A stretch of 50,810 nt of DNA, from assembly GCA_016218375.1 (NCBI GenBank), contig JACREG010000071.1, positions 1 to 50,810 on the forward strand, read 5' to 3'. The translations under genes and the position numbers were made by a program. The notes beneath the pieces were generated by a model. It made no database searches and was not told where the DNA came from. It saw only the letters and a program-made list of their open reading frames with translations. Below are positions 15,508 to 23,205 of this stretch, piece by piece. The stretch's first letter is position 1; every line of letters starts with the position of its first letter. Source of the stretch: Gammaproteobacteria bacterium (lineage in GTDB: Bacteria > Pseudomonadota > Gammaproteobacteria > Thiohalobacterales > Thiohalobacteraceae).

Positions 15508-16173
15508 GTGATTCGCAAACTTCTATCAGTGCTGCTGTTGGGTATCACCCTGACCGCCCAGGCGGAAACCCGCTATGTCAGCGACGCGCTGGAAATCGAC
15601 ATGCGCTCGGGCACCAGCAACCAGCACCGTATCCTGCGCATGCTGGAAAGTGGGACCGCGCTGGAAATCCTGGAGGACGACAAGGCCAGCGGTTACAGCC
15701 ATGTGCGCACCCCCAGCGGCGCCGAGGGCTGGATTTTGTCGCGCTATTTGATGACCACCGCGCCGGCCGGCCAACGCCTGGCCGAGACCGAAAAGAAACT
15801 CGCCGAGCTCGAACTCCAGTCGCGCCAGCGCATGGCCAAACTCAGCGAGAGCGACAAGGAGTTCATCAACGTCACCGAGGAACTCACCCGGGTCAAGGAC
15901 GAGAATCTGAAACTCGCCAAACAACTCGCCGACATTCAACGCACCGCCTCCAGCGCGTTGGCCATCGATGCCGAGAATCAGGAACTCAAGAACAGTCTGA
16001 TGCAGATGGAACGCGGCCAGGAGACCCTGCGCCAGGAAAACGCGGCCCTGCACGACCGCACCGCCCGCGACTGGTTCATGATCGGCGCCGGCGTGATGAT
16101 CGTCGGCATCGTCCTCGGTCTGATCCTGCCGCGTATCCGCATGCGCAAGCGGTCGAGTTGGGGAAGTTTGTAA
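15508..16173 (+). CDS. TIGR04211-type SH3 domain protein (YgiM-like)
   Basis: The 221-residue protein has a signal peptide (residues 1-19, cleaved after AQA) and a bacterial SH3 domain (~22-85) with RYVSDALEIDMRSGTSNQHR. A coiled coil follows (~88-185, from RLAETEKKLAELELQSR to RQENAALHDRT). A C-terminal membrane helix (FMIGAGVMIVGIVLGLIL) ends in a basic tail. This matches the YgiM/TIGR04211 family of inner-membrane proteins with a periplasmic SH3-coiled-coil, thought to act in the envelope. An AAGGAG site precedes the GTG start at 15508. Confidence 0.9.
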   Translation: MIRKLLSVLLLGITLTAQAETRYVSDALEIDMRSGTSNQHRILRMLESGTALEILEDDKASGYSHVRTPSGAEGWILSRYLMTTAPAGQRLAETEKKLAELELQSRQRMAKLSESDKEFINVTEELTRVKDENLKLAKQLADIQRTASSALAIDAENQELKNSLMQMERGQETLRQENAALHDRTARDWFMIGAGVMIVGIVLGLILPRIRMRKRSSWGSL

Positions 16174-16189
16174 TTCCGGACTTCTTTAT

Positions 16190-16230
16190 GTAGCCCGGAT
16201 GCAGGCCGTAATGCGCTGGGTGTTTCGATG
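16190..16230. repeat. REP-like element B, half copy
   Basis: GTAGCCCGGATGCAGGCCGT begins a degenerate half of the element seen in full at 14917-14993. It lies between the SH3 protein and the 470-aa conserved protein, without a matching second arm. Confidence 0.55.
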
Positions 16231-16339
16231 CCGCACCCACCTCCCTCCACGGTACAGCTTTTGCACTACCCTCCTATCAGCATCGACCGTGCCGGCAATC
16301 CGGCGCGGCAACCTTTTATGCGGAGACGGAGCGCCGGAC

Positions 16340-17752
16340 ATGACCGAGGAACGCCAAGTCAAAGACACCCACCACAAGGCCCTGGACATCAACCTGGACA
16401 AGGCTCAGTACGGCACCGTCGCCGAGATCGGCGCCGGCCAGGAGACCGCGCGTTGGTTCTTCCGCGTCGGCGGCGCCGCCGGCACCATCGCCAAGGCCAT
16501 GTCGGCCTACGACATGAAATTCAGCGACGCCATCTACGGCGCCTCGCCGCGCTATGTCAGCCGCGAACGCCTGCGCGCCATGCTGGAACACGAATACCAG
16601 TTGGTGGTGGAACGTCTGGATGTACACCGCGGCGCCGAATCCACCTTCTTCGCCTTTGCCAACACCGTCGCCGCGCGCTGCTTCACGCGCAACGAGGACG
16701 GTCAGGGCTGGTTGGGTATCCGTTTCCAGACCACGCCGCGCGGCGAACCTTCGCAGATCGATATCCATGTGCATCTGCGTGGTCAGAAAAGCCTACAGGA
16801 TCAGGAAACGCTCGGTATTCTCGGCGTGAATCTGATCTACGGCGCGCTGTATCACCACAGCGATCCGGTGCTGCTGATGGAAACTTTGTTGGATGGGCTG
16901 TACACCGAATTGGTCGAGATCGACATGATCGACTTCTCGGGCCCGGCCTTCGCCGGCGTCGACAACCGGCTCATGGCGCTGCGACTGGTGCAGAAAGGCT
17001 TGGCACCCTCGGCCATGTTCACCGCCGACGGCCGCGTCGTGCATCCCGCCGAGGCCTTGTACAAGAAGGCCGTGCTGATTGAGCGCAGCCGCTTCCGTCC
17101 GCCGACCCACCTGAACATGAACATGCTGGAATGCGCGCGCGCCCAGTTCATCGCCGAGCGCGAAGTGCAGGACAAGGAAGTCCTGGTGCTGTCGGAAATG
17201 ACCCTGCACAACCTGCGCGACGGCGGCGACATCGACGTGCGCGACTTCCTGCATCGCACCGAGATTCTGTGCGCGCTGGGCAAGAACGTGATGATTTCCA
17301 ACCTCGGCGAATACTACAAGTTGGCGGCGTATCTGTTCCGCTACACCCAACGGCCGATGGGTGTGGTGATGGGCCTGCCCACGCTGCGCGAAGTGTTCGA
17401 CGAGAAGTACTACAACGATCTCGCCGGCGGCATCCTGGAATCCTTCGGCCGACTGTTCAATTACGATCTGCGGCTGTATGTCAGCCCCTGCCTGAGCAAG
17501 GACCGCGAGGCGCAGGTGACGGTGGAGAATTTCCAGCCGCCGGCGCATCTGAAGCATCTATACGCCTATCTTTACGACAATGGCTTCATCAAAGGCCTGC
17601 ATGGCATCCGCCCCGAACTACTGTCGATTTTCTCGCACGAAATACTGGCCAAGATCCGTGCCGGCCAGAGCGATTGGGAAGACAGCGTACCGCCAGTGGT
17701 CGCGAAAATGATCCGCGACAAGCATCTGTTCGGCTGCGGCGATAACTGCTGA
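16340..17752 (+). CDS. Conserved 470-aa protein of unknown function
   Basis: The start ATG at 16340 follows GGAG and gives MTEERQVKDTHHKALDINLD. Further conserved-looking blocks are EIGAGQETARWFFRVGGAAG, FSGPAFAGVDNRLMALRLVQ and ISNLGEYYKLAAYLFRYTQR. From memory, close relatives are widespread in bacteria. They carry unsupported database names such as TonB-dependent receptor or nicotinate-nucleotide adenylyltransferase. I see neither a signal peptide or beta-barrel pattern nor an adenylyltransferase HxGH motif. The protein appears soluble and cytoplasmic. Its function should be treated as unknown. Confidence 0.75.
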   Translation: MTEERQVKDTHHKALDINLDKAQYGTVAEIGAGQETARWFFRVGGAAGTIAKAMSAYDMKFSDAIYGASPRYVSRERLRAMLEHEYQLVVERLDVHRGAESTFFAFANTVAARCFTRNEDGQGWLGIRFQTTPRGEPSQIDIHVHLRGQKSLQDQETLGILGVNLIYGALYHHSDPVLLMETLLDGLYTELVEIDMIDFSGPAFAGVDNRLMALRLVQKGLAPSAMFTADGRVVHPAEALYKKAVLIERSRFRPPTHLNMNMLECARAQFIAEREVQDKEVLVLSEMTLHNLRDGGDIDVRDFLHRTEILCALGKNVMISNLGEYYKLAAYLFRYTQRPMGVVMGLPTLREVFDEKYYNDLAGGILESFGRLFNYDLRLYVSPCLSKDREAQVTVENFQPPAHLKHLYAYLYDNGFIKGLHGIRPELLSIFSHEILAKIRAGQSDWEDSVPPVVAKMIRDKHLFGCGDNC

Positions 17753-17764
17753 AGCCGCTCATCC

Positions 17765-17852
17765 TGTAGGAGCGGCCTCTGGCCGCGAACGCTGCGTATT
17801 GATAAAGACGGTCGCGGCCATCCTCTAAACAGGGCACACGAGGCCGCTCCTG
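17765..17852. repeat. REP-like element A, degenerate inverted pair
   Basis: TGTAGGAGCGGCCTCTGGCC plus GCGAAC (17765-17790) is followed by a diverged complement ending AGGCCGCTCCTG (17841-17852). It fills most of the gap between the 470-aa protein and the acyltransferase gene. Confidence 0.7.
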
Positions 17853-17895
17853 CGCTATGCTGCGGACTACAACAGCAACGTCGCGTTGAAACCGC

Positions 17896-18615
17896 ATGCC
17901 CTACGCCCGCCTACAATCCGTCGACTTGTTGCGCGGTCTCGCCATCGCGACGATGATCACCTATCACTTCTGCTACGACCTGACCTACTTCGGTTTCGCG
18001 CAGTTCGATTTCTTCACCGATCCGTTCTGGTTGCATGCGCGCACGCTGATCCTGAGCAGCTTCCTGTTGGTCGCCGGCATCAGCCTGACATTGGCGACGC
18101 ACAACGGCGTGTGCCTACGTCCGTATCTCAAACGCCTGGGCATGATCGCCGGCTGCGCGGCGCTGATCAGTGCGACCAGTTATTTCATGTTCGGTCCGCG
18201 CTGGATCTTTTTCGGCGTGTTGCATTTCATCGCCGTGGCCAGTGCGCTCGGTCTGTTCTTCGTGCGCCAGCCCCGACTGGCCTTGCTGCTCGGCATCGCG
18301 TTACTCGCGCTCGACCGCGTGTTCAGTCACACCTTCTTCGATCAAACCGCGCTGCAATGGCTCGGCCTGATGACCTTCAAACCACCGACCGAGGATTATG
18401 TGCCGCTGATTCCGTGGTTCGGCGTGGTCCTGATCGGGATCTTTCTCGGCAACCGCGTCTGGTTGCGCACACCGCCTCCGGCCCTTGCGCACTGGCATGG
18501 CACGCAGCCGCTGACGCGACTGTTGAGTCTCGCCGGCCGTCACAGCCTGCTCGTCTATATGCTGCACCAGCCGCTGTTGCTGGGTTTGTTGTGGATGGCA
18601 AAACAGGTTGTGTAG
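17896..18615 (+). CDS. DUF1624 / heparan-alpha-glucosaminide acetyltransferase-like membrane protein
   Basis: The 239-residue protein begins MPYARLQSVDLLRGLAIATM and has about seven hydrophobic helices. SVDLLRGLAIATMITYHFCYDLTYF is the conserved N-terminal block of DUF1624/HGSNAT-like acyltransferases, whose conserved His (in TYHFCYD) and Asp are present. Such proteins are integral inner-membrane proteins proposed to transfer acyl groups to sugars or envelope molecules. The substrate is unknown. The C-terminal LVYMLHQPLLLGLLW block is also typical. It stands alone between a REP pair and a CBS protein. Confidence 0.85.
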   Translation: MPYARLQSVDLLRGLAIATMITYHFCYDLTYFGFAQFDFFTDPFWLHARTLILSSFLLVAGISLTLATHNGVCLRPYLKRLGMIAGCAALISATSYFMFGPRWIFFGVLHFIAVASALGLFFVRQPRLALLLGIALLALDRVFSHTFFDQTALQWLGLMTFKPPTEDYVPLIPWFGVVLIGIFLGNRVWLRTPPPALAHWHGTQPLTRLLSLAGRHSLLVYMLHQPLLLGLLWMAKQVV

Positions 18616-18688
18616 ACGCCGGTGATCTATACTTGCGCTGCGCCGGCACACCCGGCCAACCACAGGCATACCCAAGGGAGATCGCAAT

Positions 18689-19489
18689 ATGGAAAAGTGG
18701 CAAGTCATCGCATTACTGTTGTTGGGTCTGGGTCTGTTGCTCGCCTCGGTGCTGACCCGCGCGCGCCTGGGCGATAAGTACGAACTCAAGACCATCGATC
18801 TGGTATTGATTATCCTGCCGCTGCTGTTCGTACTGTTGATTACCGGCAAACTTAAAGTGCTGGATGCCTTCGGCGTCAAAGCGGATTTTTCTTCCCTGTT
18901 CGCCGATGCCGCGGCCGAGAACATCAAGCAACAGGTGGGCGGCACGACCTCGCCCAGCGTCGACGAAGTCGTCAACATGCTGCAAATGGCCAGCAAGGGC
19001 GGCGTGAGCGATATCCCGCGTCTGGTGGAGAACAAAACCCAGGCGCTGATGTTCCGGCTCGGCCAGGGTGGCTACTATGGCCCGGCGATCCGCCAGTATT
19101 TCGATGCGCTATACGCCAGCTCCTACCTGCAATACTTGGTGGTCATGGACCCGAACGGCAAGCTGTTCTGTCTCTACGATGCCCTGGATCTGGCCGTGTT
19201 CTTCCGCACCCAGGGCGAACAGGCCTACGATGAATTCGCGCGCTGGTTGAACACGCCGAATGCAAATCCGCTCCAATCGCTCAAACGCCTGCCGGGTTTC
19301 ATCGGCGCGGATCAGGCCGTGGCACGCGATCTCAGCAAACGCGATGTACTCAAACGCATGGATGCGCTACGCGTCGACAGCCTGCCGGTGGTCGACAAAG
19401 AGGGCATCTTCGTCGGCACCGTCGAACGCGCGCAATTGACCGCCAGTCTGATCCTGGAAGTGGCGGACAGATTGGAAGGCAAGGAGTAA
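18689..19489 (+). CDS. Membrane-anchored protein with a C-terminal CBS-like motif
   Basis: The 266-residue protein has two N-terminal membrane helices (~5-24 and ~36-54, LVLIILPLLFVLLITGKLKV) and a soluble remainder. SLPVVDKEGIFVGTVERAQL near the C-terminus reads as one half of a CBS domain, which commonly binds adenosyl ligands in pairs. Only one CBS repeat is visible, so dimerisation would be needed to make a full pair. The middle region (~85-215) has no recognised domain. An AAGGGAG site lies 9 nt before the ATG. It may be a sensory membrane protein; the function is unknown. Confidence 0.7.
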   Translation: MEKWQVIALLLLGLGLLLASVLTRARLGDKYELKTIDLVLIILPLLFVLLITGKLKVLDAFGVKADFSSLFADAAAENIKQQVGGTTSPSVDEVVNMLQMASKGGVSDIPRLVENKTQALMFRLGQGGYYGPAIRQYFDALYASSYLQYLVVMDPNGKLFCLYDALDLAVFFRTQGEQAYDEFARWLNTPNANPLQSLKRLPGFIGADQAVARDLSKRDVLKRMDALRVDSLPVVDKEGIFVGTVERAQLTASLILEVADRLEGKE

Positions 19490-19556
19490 CCGGCCAAGGC
19501 TGAGCCAACCGCTGCACCCGCGTCATTCAGGTAGCAACGGTGAAGTAGAAACGACA

Positions 19557-19576
19557 AAGCGGGCCGCAGCCCGCTT
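19557..19576 (-). terminator. Short hairpin terminator after the PEP-CTERM gene
   Basis: AAGCGGGC and GCCCGCTT (8 bp) enclose a 4-nt loop; on the minus strand TGTCGTTTC follows. It lies 29 bp after the PEP-CTERM stop codon and may also end the converging CBS gene. Confidence 0.55.
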
Positions 19577-19604
19577 CGTAAAAAGCACACCTATCTTCGC
19601 CGGT

Positions 19605-20585
19605 TCAGTGCCGACGGCGACGCGCCACACCCACAAGACCGATCAAGCCGGAGCCGAACAGCCACATGGCGGCGGGAACGGGCACAGTGGAGGTCGGATA
19701 TGCATTGGTCCAGTCAAAGCCCGATGTGGAGCTGAGGCTGTAGCCATTCAGTACGGTGCCATTTGCCAGATGCACTTCGCTGATGCCACCCCAGTACCCG
19801 GATGATCCAAAGTTGCTGTATGCGCTCGCCTCATCGCCGGGGACGGTGGCCAAGGCCTGAGTGAAAGCATCCAAGCTGGCACTCAACTGAAACGGGGTAC
19901 CAAACACGAACGGGACGTCGAACGAGAAAGTGCCAGTAAGCCCGCTCGATGATTGAGTGCCTGACACAGTATTGGTTTCGATGATGCCGTTGCGCGAGAC
20001 GAGTTGTCCCGACGAGGAAAACACCGTCCCGCCGTTGACCCTCACGACCGCCGCTACGGTCGAATTGCCCAGGGCTCCCACGTTATTTATGCCGGAGTAG
20101 GACGCCAAACCGCCCGATAAGGAAAACGTGGCGCGAGCAAACGCCGATCCCGTCAACGTGGGGCTGGAAATCGTGAGCTCGTCTATCCAGGTAGCGCCCG
20201 CCAAGCCGCGCGTCTGGGTGCCTTGACCGATATATGGCACTGCGCCTGCCGCACCCGCAAATGCGTTCGCGTGTAATGCACCAAACGAGACACTCGCGGA
20301 ACCTGAAGCTGCCAAATTACCGGCCGGGACGGTAAAGCCCACTGTGCTCGTACTGAAACCCGCGCTGTTTGTTGGCGAACCGTAAATAGCATAATTACCG
20401 TTGAAGTCGCCTAGGTTATACAGCACGGAAGAAGACGCGCTAACGGAGGCGGCCTGCACGGGACTTGCGAATATGGGCAGCAAAGCAGCGAGCAGAATCC
20501 AGCTGCTGTGATTGTTTTTATGGGGCAGCGCGGATTCGTGTGACCCATGCTTAGTAGCAATGGCCAAGGTTTGCGTGGTTTTCAT
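19605..20585 (-). CDS. PEP-CTERM sorting-domain exoprotein
   Basis: The 326-residue protein has a long N-terminal signal (hydrophobic WILLAALLPIFASPVQA, ~28-45) and a Ser/Gly/Thr-rich, low-charge body typical of secreted beta-rich proteins. The C-terminal tag is VPVPAAMWLFGSGLIGLVGV followed by ARRRRH, i.e. motif, membrane helix and basic tail. This variant (VPxPAAxWLF) is processed by exosortase EpsH-type systems, which link exopolysaccharide production to protein anchoring. No exosortase gene is in the window. GGAG lies 6 nt before the ATG at 20585. Confidence 0.92.
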   Translation of the reverse strand: MKTTQTLAIATKHGSHESALPHKNNHSSWILLAALLPIFASPVQAASVSASSSVLYNLGDFNGNYAIYGSPTNSAGFSTSTVGFTVPAGNLAASGSASVSFGALHANAFAGAAGAVPYIGQGTQTRGLAGATWIDELTISSPTLTGSAFARATFSLSGGLASYSGINNVGALGNSTVAAVVRVNGGTVFSSSGQLVSRNGIIETNTVSGTQSSSGLTGTFSFDVPFVFGTPFQLSASLDAFTQALATVPGDEASAYSNFGSSGYWGGISEVHLANGTVLNGYSLSSTSGFDWTNAYPTSTVPVPAAMWLFGSGLIGLVGVARRRRH

Positions 20586-21026
20586 ATTTGCTCCAGGTTG
20601 TGTTCTGAAAACGCGTGGTACGCGCCCTGCGCTCGAATTCAATGATGCGTTTATTTTGCGAAGGTGAGTGTTGCATTCGTGGTGCAAAGGCCATGCCGGG
20701 AGAACAACACCCTTGTTTCAAATCAGAAATTACGCAGGCGAGGATTCAAGCGGAGAGTGCGCAGGTAAAGATTGCCGACATAAGCGCTGTTAAAGAAGCT
20801 CGATATTGCGCCCGTCTGGATACCGGAGACGCACCCTTGGCACGCGCGTTACGCATATAACGCGTTGTATAACGAGTTGTTTATTCGATCGCATCGGGGT
20901 TACGCAGTCTACGCACACCCCATCGGGTCAACCGCAAAACGGGGCACCGCCCAGTGACAATAATACCGACAGATCGGTCCAACGCAGGCCGCCTGGGCAA
21001 GCATCGGTCGCGCGAAACCACCGCAG
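20586..21026. other. Non-coding gap with nested CGTTA/TAACG palindromes
   Basis: No convincing gene is seen in this 441-bp gap between the PEP-CTERM start and the ilvD stop. At 20845-20864 CGCGTTA and TAACGCG form an inverted repeat with a 6-nt centre, overlapped by CGTT-GTAT-AACG at 20863-20874. These may be operators. The rest looks unstructured and is AT-richer than the flanks near 20640-20800. Confidence 0.4.
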
Positions 21027-22718
21027 CTACTCGTCCGTCACGCACCCGTGCGAGGCGTCTTTGACGTTCTTGATGAACTTGTAGAGCGTGCCGCGGGTGG
21101 CCAGATAGGGCGGCATCGTCCACGCCGCGCGGCGCTGTTTCAACTCGGCGTCGCTGAGCGCGACGCTCAGCGTATTGCTCTCGGCATCGATGGTAATCAC
21201 GTCGCCGTTTCGAATCAGACCCAACGGCCCGCCCTCCTGCGCCTCGGGCACGATGTGACCGATGATGAAGCCGTGCGAGCCGCCGGAGAAACGCCCGTCG
21301 GTGAGCAGCGCGACGTCTTTGCCCAGACCTGCACCCATGATCGCCGAGGTCGGCGTGAGCATTTCGGGCATGCCCGGTCCGCCCTTCGGACCTTCGTAGC
21401 GGATCACCACCACGTCGCCCTTCTGGATCTCGCCGTTTTCCAGGCCGGCGAGCATCGCCTCTTCGCGGTCGTACACGCGCGCCGGACCCGAGAAATGCAG
21501 GCCTTCCTTGCCGGTGATCTTCGCCACCGAACCGCCGGGTGCGAGGTTGCCCTTGAGGATACGGATGTGGCCGCTCTCCTTGATGGGCTTGTCGATGGGA
21601 TAGAACACTTCCTGGCCGGGCGTGAGGCCGGGTACGTTCTTCACGTTCTCGGCGATGCTCTTGCCGGTGACGCTCATACAATCGCCGTCGAGCAAATCCT
21701 GCTCCAACAGATATTTCATCACCGCCGGCGTGCCGCCGACCTTGTGCAGATCTTCCATCACATACTTGCCGGACGGCTTGAGGTCGGCGAGGAACGGGAT
21801 GCGATCGGAGACCTTCTGGAAATCGTCGATGGTCAGATTCACACCCGTGGCGCGCGCCATCGCCAGCAGATGCAGCACGGCATTGGTGGAACCGCCGGTC
21901 GCCATCACGATCACCATCGCGTTCTCGAAGGCGGCGCGGGTCATGATGTCGCGCGGCTTGAGATCGAGTTCCAGCAAGCGGCGCATCGCCGCGCCCGCGG
22001 CATGGCACTCGGCGATCTTGCCCGGCTCGACCGCCGGCATGGAAGAACTGTAGGGCAGGCTCATGCCCATCGCTTCGATGGCGGTGGCCATGGTGTTGGC
22101 CGTGTACATGCCGCCGCAGGCACCGGCGCCCGGGCAGGAATGTTTGACGATGTCTTCACGTTCTTCTTCGCTGATCTTGTGCGCGATGAACGCGCCATAG
22201 CTCTGGAAGGCGGTGACGATGTCGAACACCTCGCCGCTGTCCGCGCCATGGCTGTGGCCGGGCTTGATGGTGCCACCGTAGATCATCAGCGCCGGGCGAT
22301 TCAAACGCCCCATCGCGATAATCGTGCCGGGCATGTTCTTGTCGCAGCCGGGGATGGCGATCAGACCGTCGTACCACTGCGCGCCCATCACCGTCTCGAT
22401 GGAGTCGGCGATGATCTCGCGCGACTGCAACGAGTAGCTCATGCCGTCGGTGCCCATGGAGATGCCGTCGGACACGCCGATGGTGTTGAAACGCATCCCG
22501 ACCAGATCCGCCGCGGCCACGCCCTTCTTCACCTCGGCGGCGAGATCGTTCAAGTGCATGTTGCAGGTGTTGCCCTCCCACCAGACCGAGGCGATGCCGA
22601 CCTGGGCCTTGGCCATATCGGCTTCGCTCATACCGGTGCCGTACAACATGGCCTGCGAAGCGCCCTGCGATTTGGGCTGGGTGATGCGGGAACTGTAGCG
22701 GTTCAACGTCTGCGCCAT
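21027..22718 (-). CDS. ilvD: Dihydroxy-acid dehydratase
   Basis: IlvD dehydrates 2,3-dihydroxy-acids to 2-keto acids in valine, leucine and isoleucine synthesis. The 563-residue protein has GCDKNMPG (cluster cysteine), [18 protein letters not shown] (second cysteine) and [13 protein letters not shown], plus [16 protein letters not shown] near the C-terminus. The first cluster cysteine lies in [16 protein letters not shown]. The three cysteines support an iron-sulfur enzyme of the short (~560 aa) type. The start at 22718 follows a GGAGA site. No other ilv genes are adjacent, and a repeat cluster fills the upstream region. Confidence 0.97.
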   Translation of the reverse strand: MAQTLNRYSSRITQPKSQGASQAMLYGTGMSEADMAKAQVGIASVWWEGNTCNMHLNDLAAEVKKGVAAADLVGMRFNTIGVSDGISMGTDGMSYSLQSREIIADSIETVMGAQWYDGLIAIPGCDKNMPGTIIAMGRLNRPALMIYGGTIKPGHSHGADSGEVFDIVTAFQSYGAFIAHKISEEEREDIVKHSCPGAGACGGMYTANTMATAIEAMGMSLPYSSSMPAVEPGKIAECHAAGAAMRRLLELDLKPRDIMTRAAFENAMVIVMATGGSTNAVLHLLAMARATGVNLTIDDFQKVSDRIPFLADLKPSGKYVMEDLHKVGGTPAVMKYLLEQDLLDGDCMSVTGKSIAENVKNVPGLTPGQEVFYPIDKPIKESGHIRILKGNLAPGGSVAKITGKEGLHFSGPARVYDREEAMLAGLENGEIQKGDVVVIRYEGPKGGPGMPEMLTPTSAIMGAGLGKDVALLTDGRFSGGSHGFIIGHIVPEAQEGGPLGLIRNGDVITIDAESNTLSVALSDAELKQRRAAWTMPPYLATRGTLYKFIKNVKDASHGCVTDE

Positions 22719-22830
22719 GGGGAATCTCCGAACTAGGGCGTGGTGCGAGGGCGGTATTGTAGCGACCCGGCGCGGAGGGTGCATCCGTCCCGGGCTCTAG
22801 GCCACTGATACACTGGATTTCCTTGACTAA

Positions 22831-22869
22831 AGCCCCTCTCCCTCAGGGAGAGGCGTTGGGGTGAGGGGA
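22831..22869. repeat. Short palindromic repeat (CCTCTCCCTCAGGGAGAGG)
   Basis: CCTCTCCCT and AGGGAGAGG (22834-22853) form a tight hairpin followed by TTGGGGTGAGGGG. I recall this as a common dispersed intergenic element in gammaproteobacteria. It lies in the 487-bp gap between ilvD and the ATP-grasp gene. Confidence 0.55.
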
Positions 22870-22935
22870 TCGATCCAGCAACGCCCGGAATTGCGCCGAA
22901 TGTTTTCTCCACCCATCTTTATGTGGCGCGCTGGG

Positions 22936-23008
22936 GGCTGGCGGCGGGTCGATCCCTTTCGCCTCCGAGCTGCGCTAGTCGGCTTCAGGGATCGACCCGC
23001 CGGCAGCC
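22936..23008. repeat. Inverted repeat enclosing a 26-bp shared core (copy 1, inverted)
   Basis: Arms 22936-22957 and 22987-23008 match with one mismatch. The loop (22960-22985) is the reverse complement, with two differences, of a 26-bp core found at 23065-23090 and 23126-23151. The arms differ from those of the second copy. Confidence 0.75.
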
Positions 23009-23040
23009 AGAAAGAGTGGACTTATACCTAAATACTCCGC

Positions 23041-23115
23041 GCTCCGACGGTGGCGTTCATCGCAAAGCCGACTAGCGTAGCTCGGAGGCGGCGCGATGAA
23101 CGCCACCGTCGGAGC
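23041..23115. repeat. Perfect 23-bp inverted repeat enclosing the shared core (copy 2)
   Basis: Arms 23041-23063 and 23093-23115 are perfectly complementary. The loop holds the core beginning AAGCCGACTAGCG (23065-23090), the same as copies 1 and 3. Confidence 0.8.
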
Positions 23116-23184
23116 ATGCCGGGCAAAGCCGACTAGCGCAGATCGGAGGCGGAGCGATTAACGCCATTGGCGGGGCATGCCGGC
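23063..23184. repeat. 61-bp tandem direct repeat, two copies
   Basis: Bases 23063-23123 and 23124-23184 align without gaps and differ at scattered positions. Each unit begins CAAAGCCGACTAGCG and ends GCATGCCGG. The repeat stops about 20 bp before the stop codon of the minus-strand ATP-grasp gene. Confidence 0.75.
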
Positions 23185-23205
23185 CAGCACCGTAGCCGTT
23201 ACCCA

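Noticed and set aside
20615-20860. An 81-codon open frame upstream of the PEP-CTERM gene
   Set aside because: No ribosome site, no domain, Cys/Ala/Arg-rich composition and position in a likely regulatory gap.
21048-22736. A long plus-strand open frame opposite ilvD
   Set aside because: It mirrors ilvD and has no independent start signal or family features.
22936-23184. The repeat cluster as a CRISPR array
   Set aside because: The copies are two direct and one inverted with strong stems and no regular spacers or cas genes.
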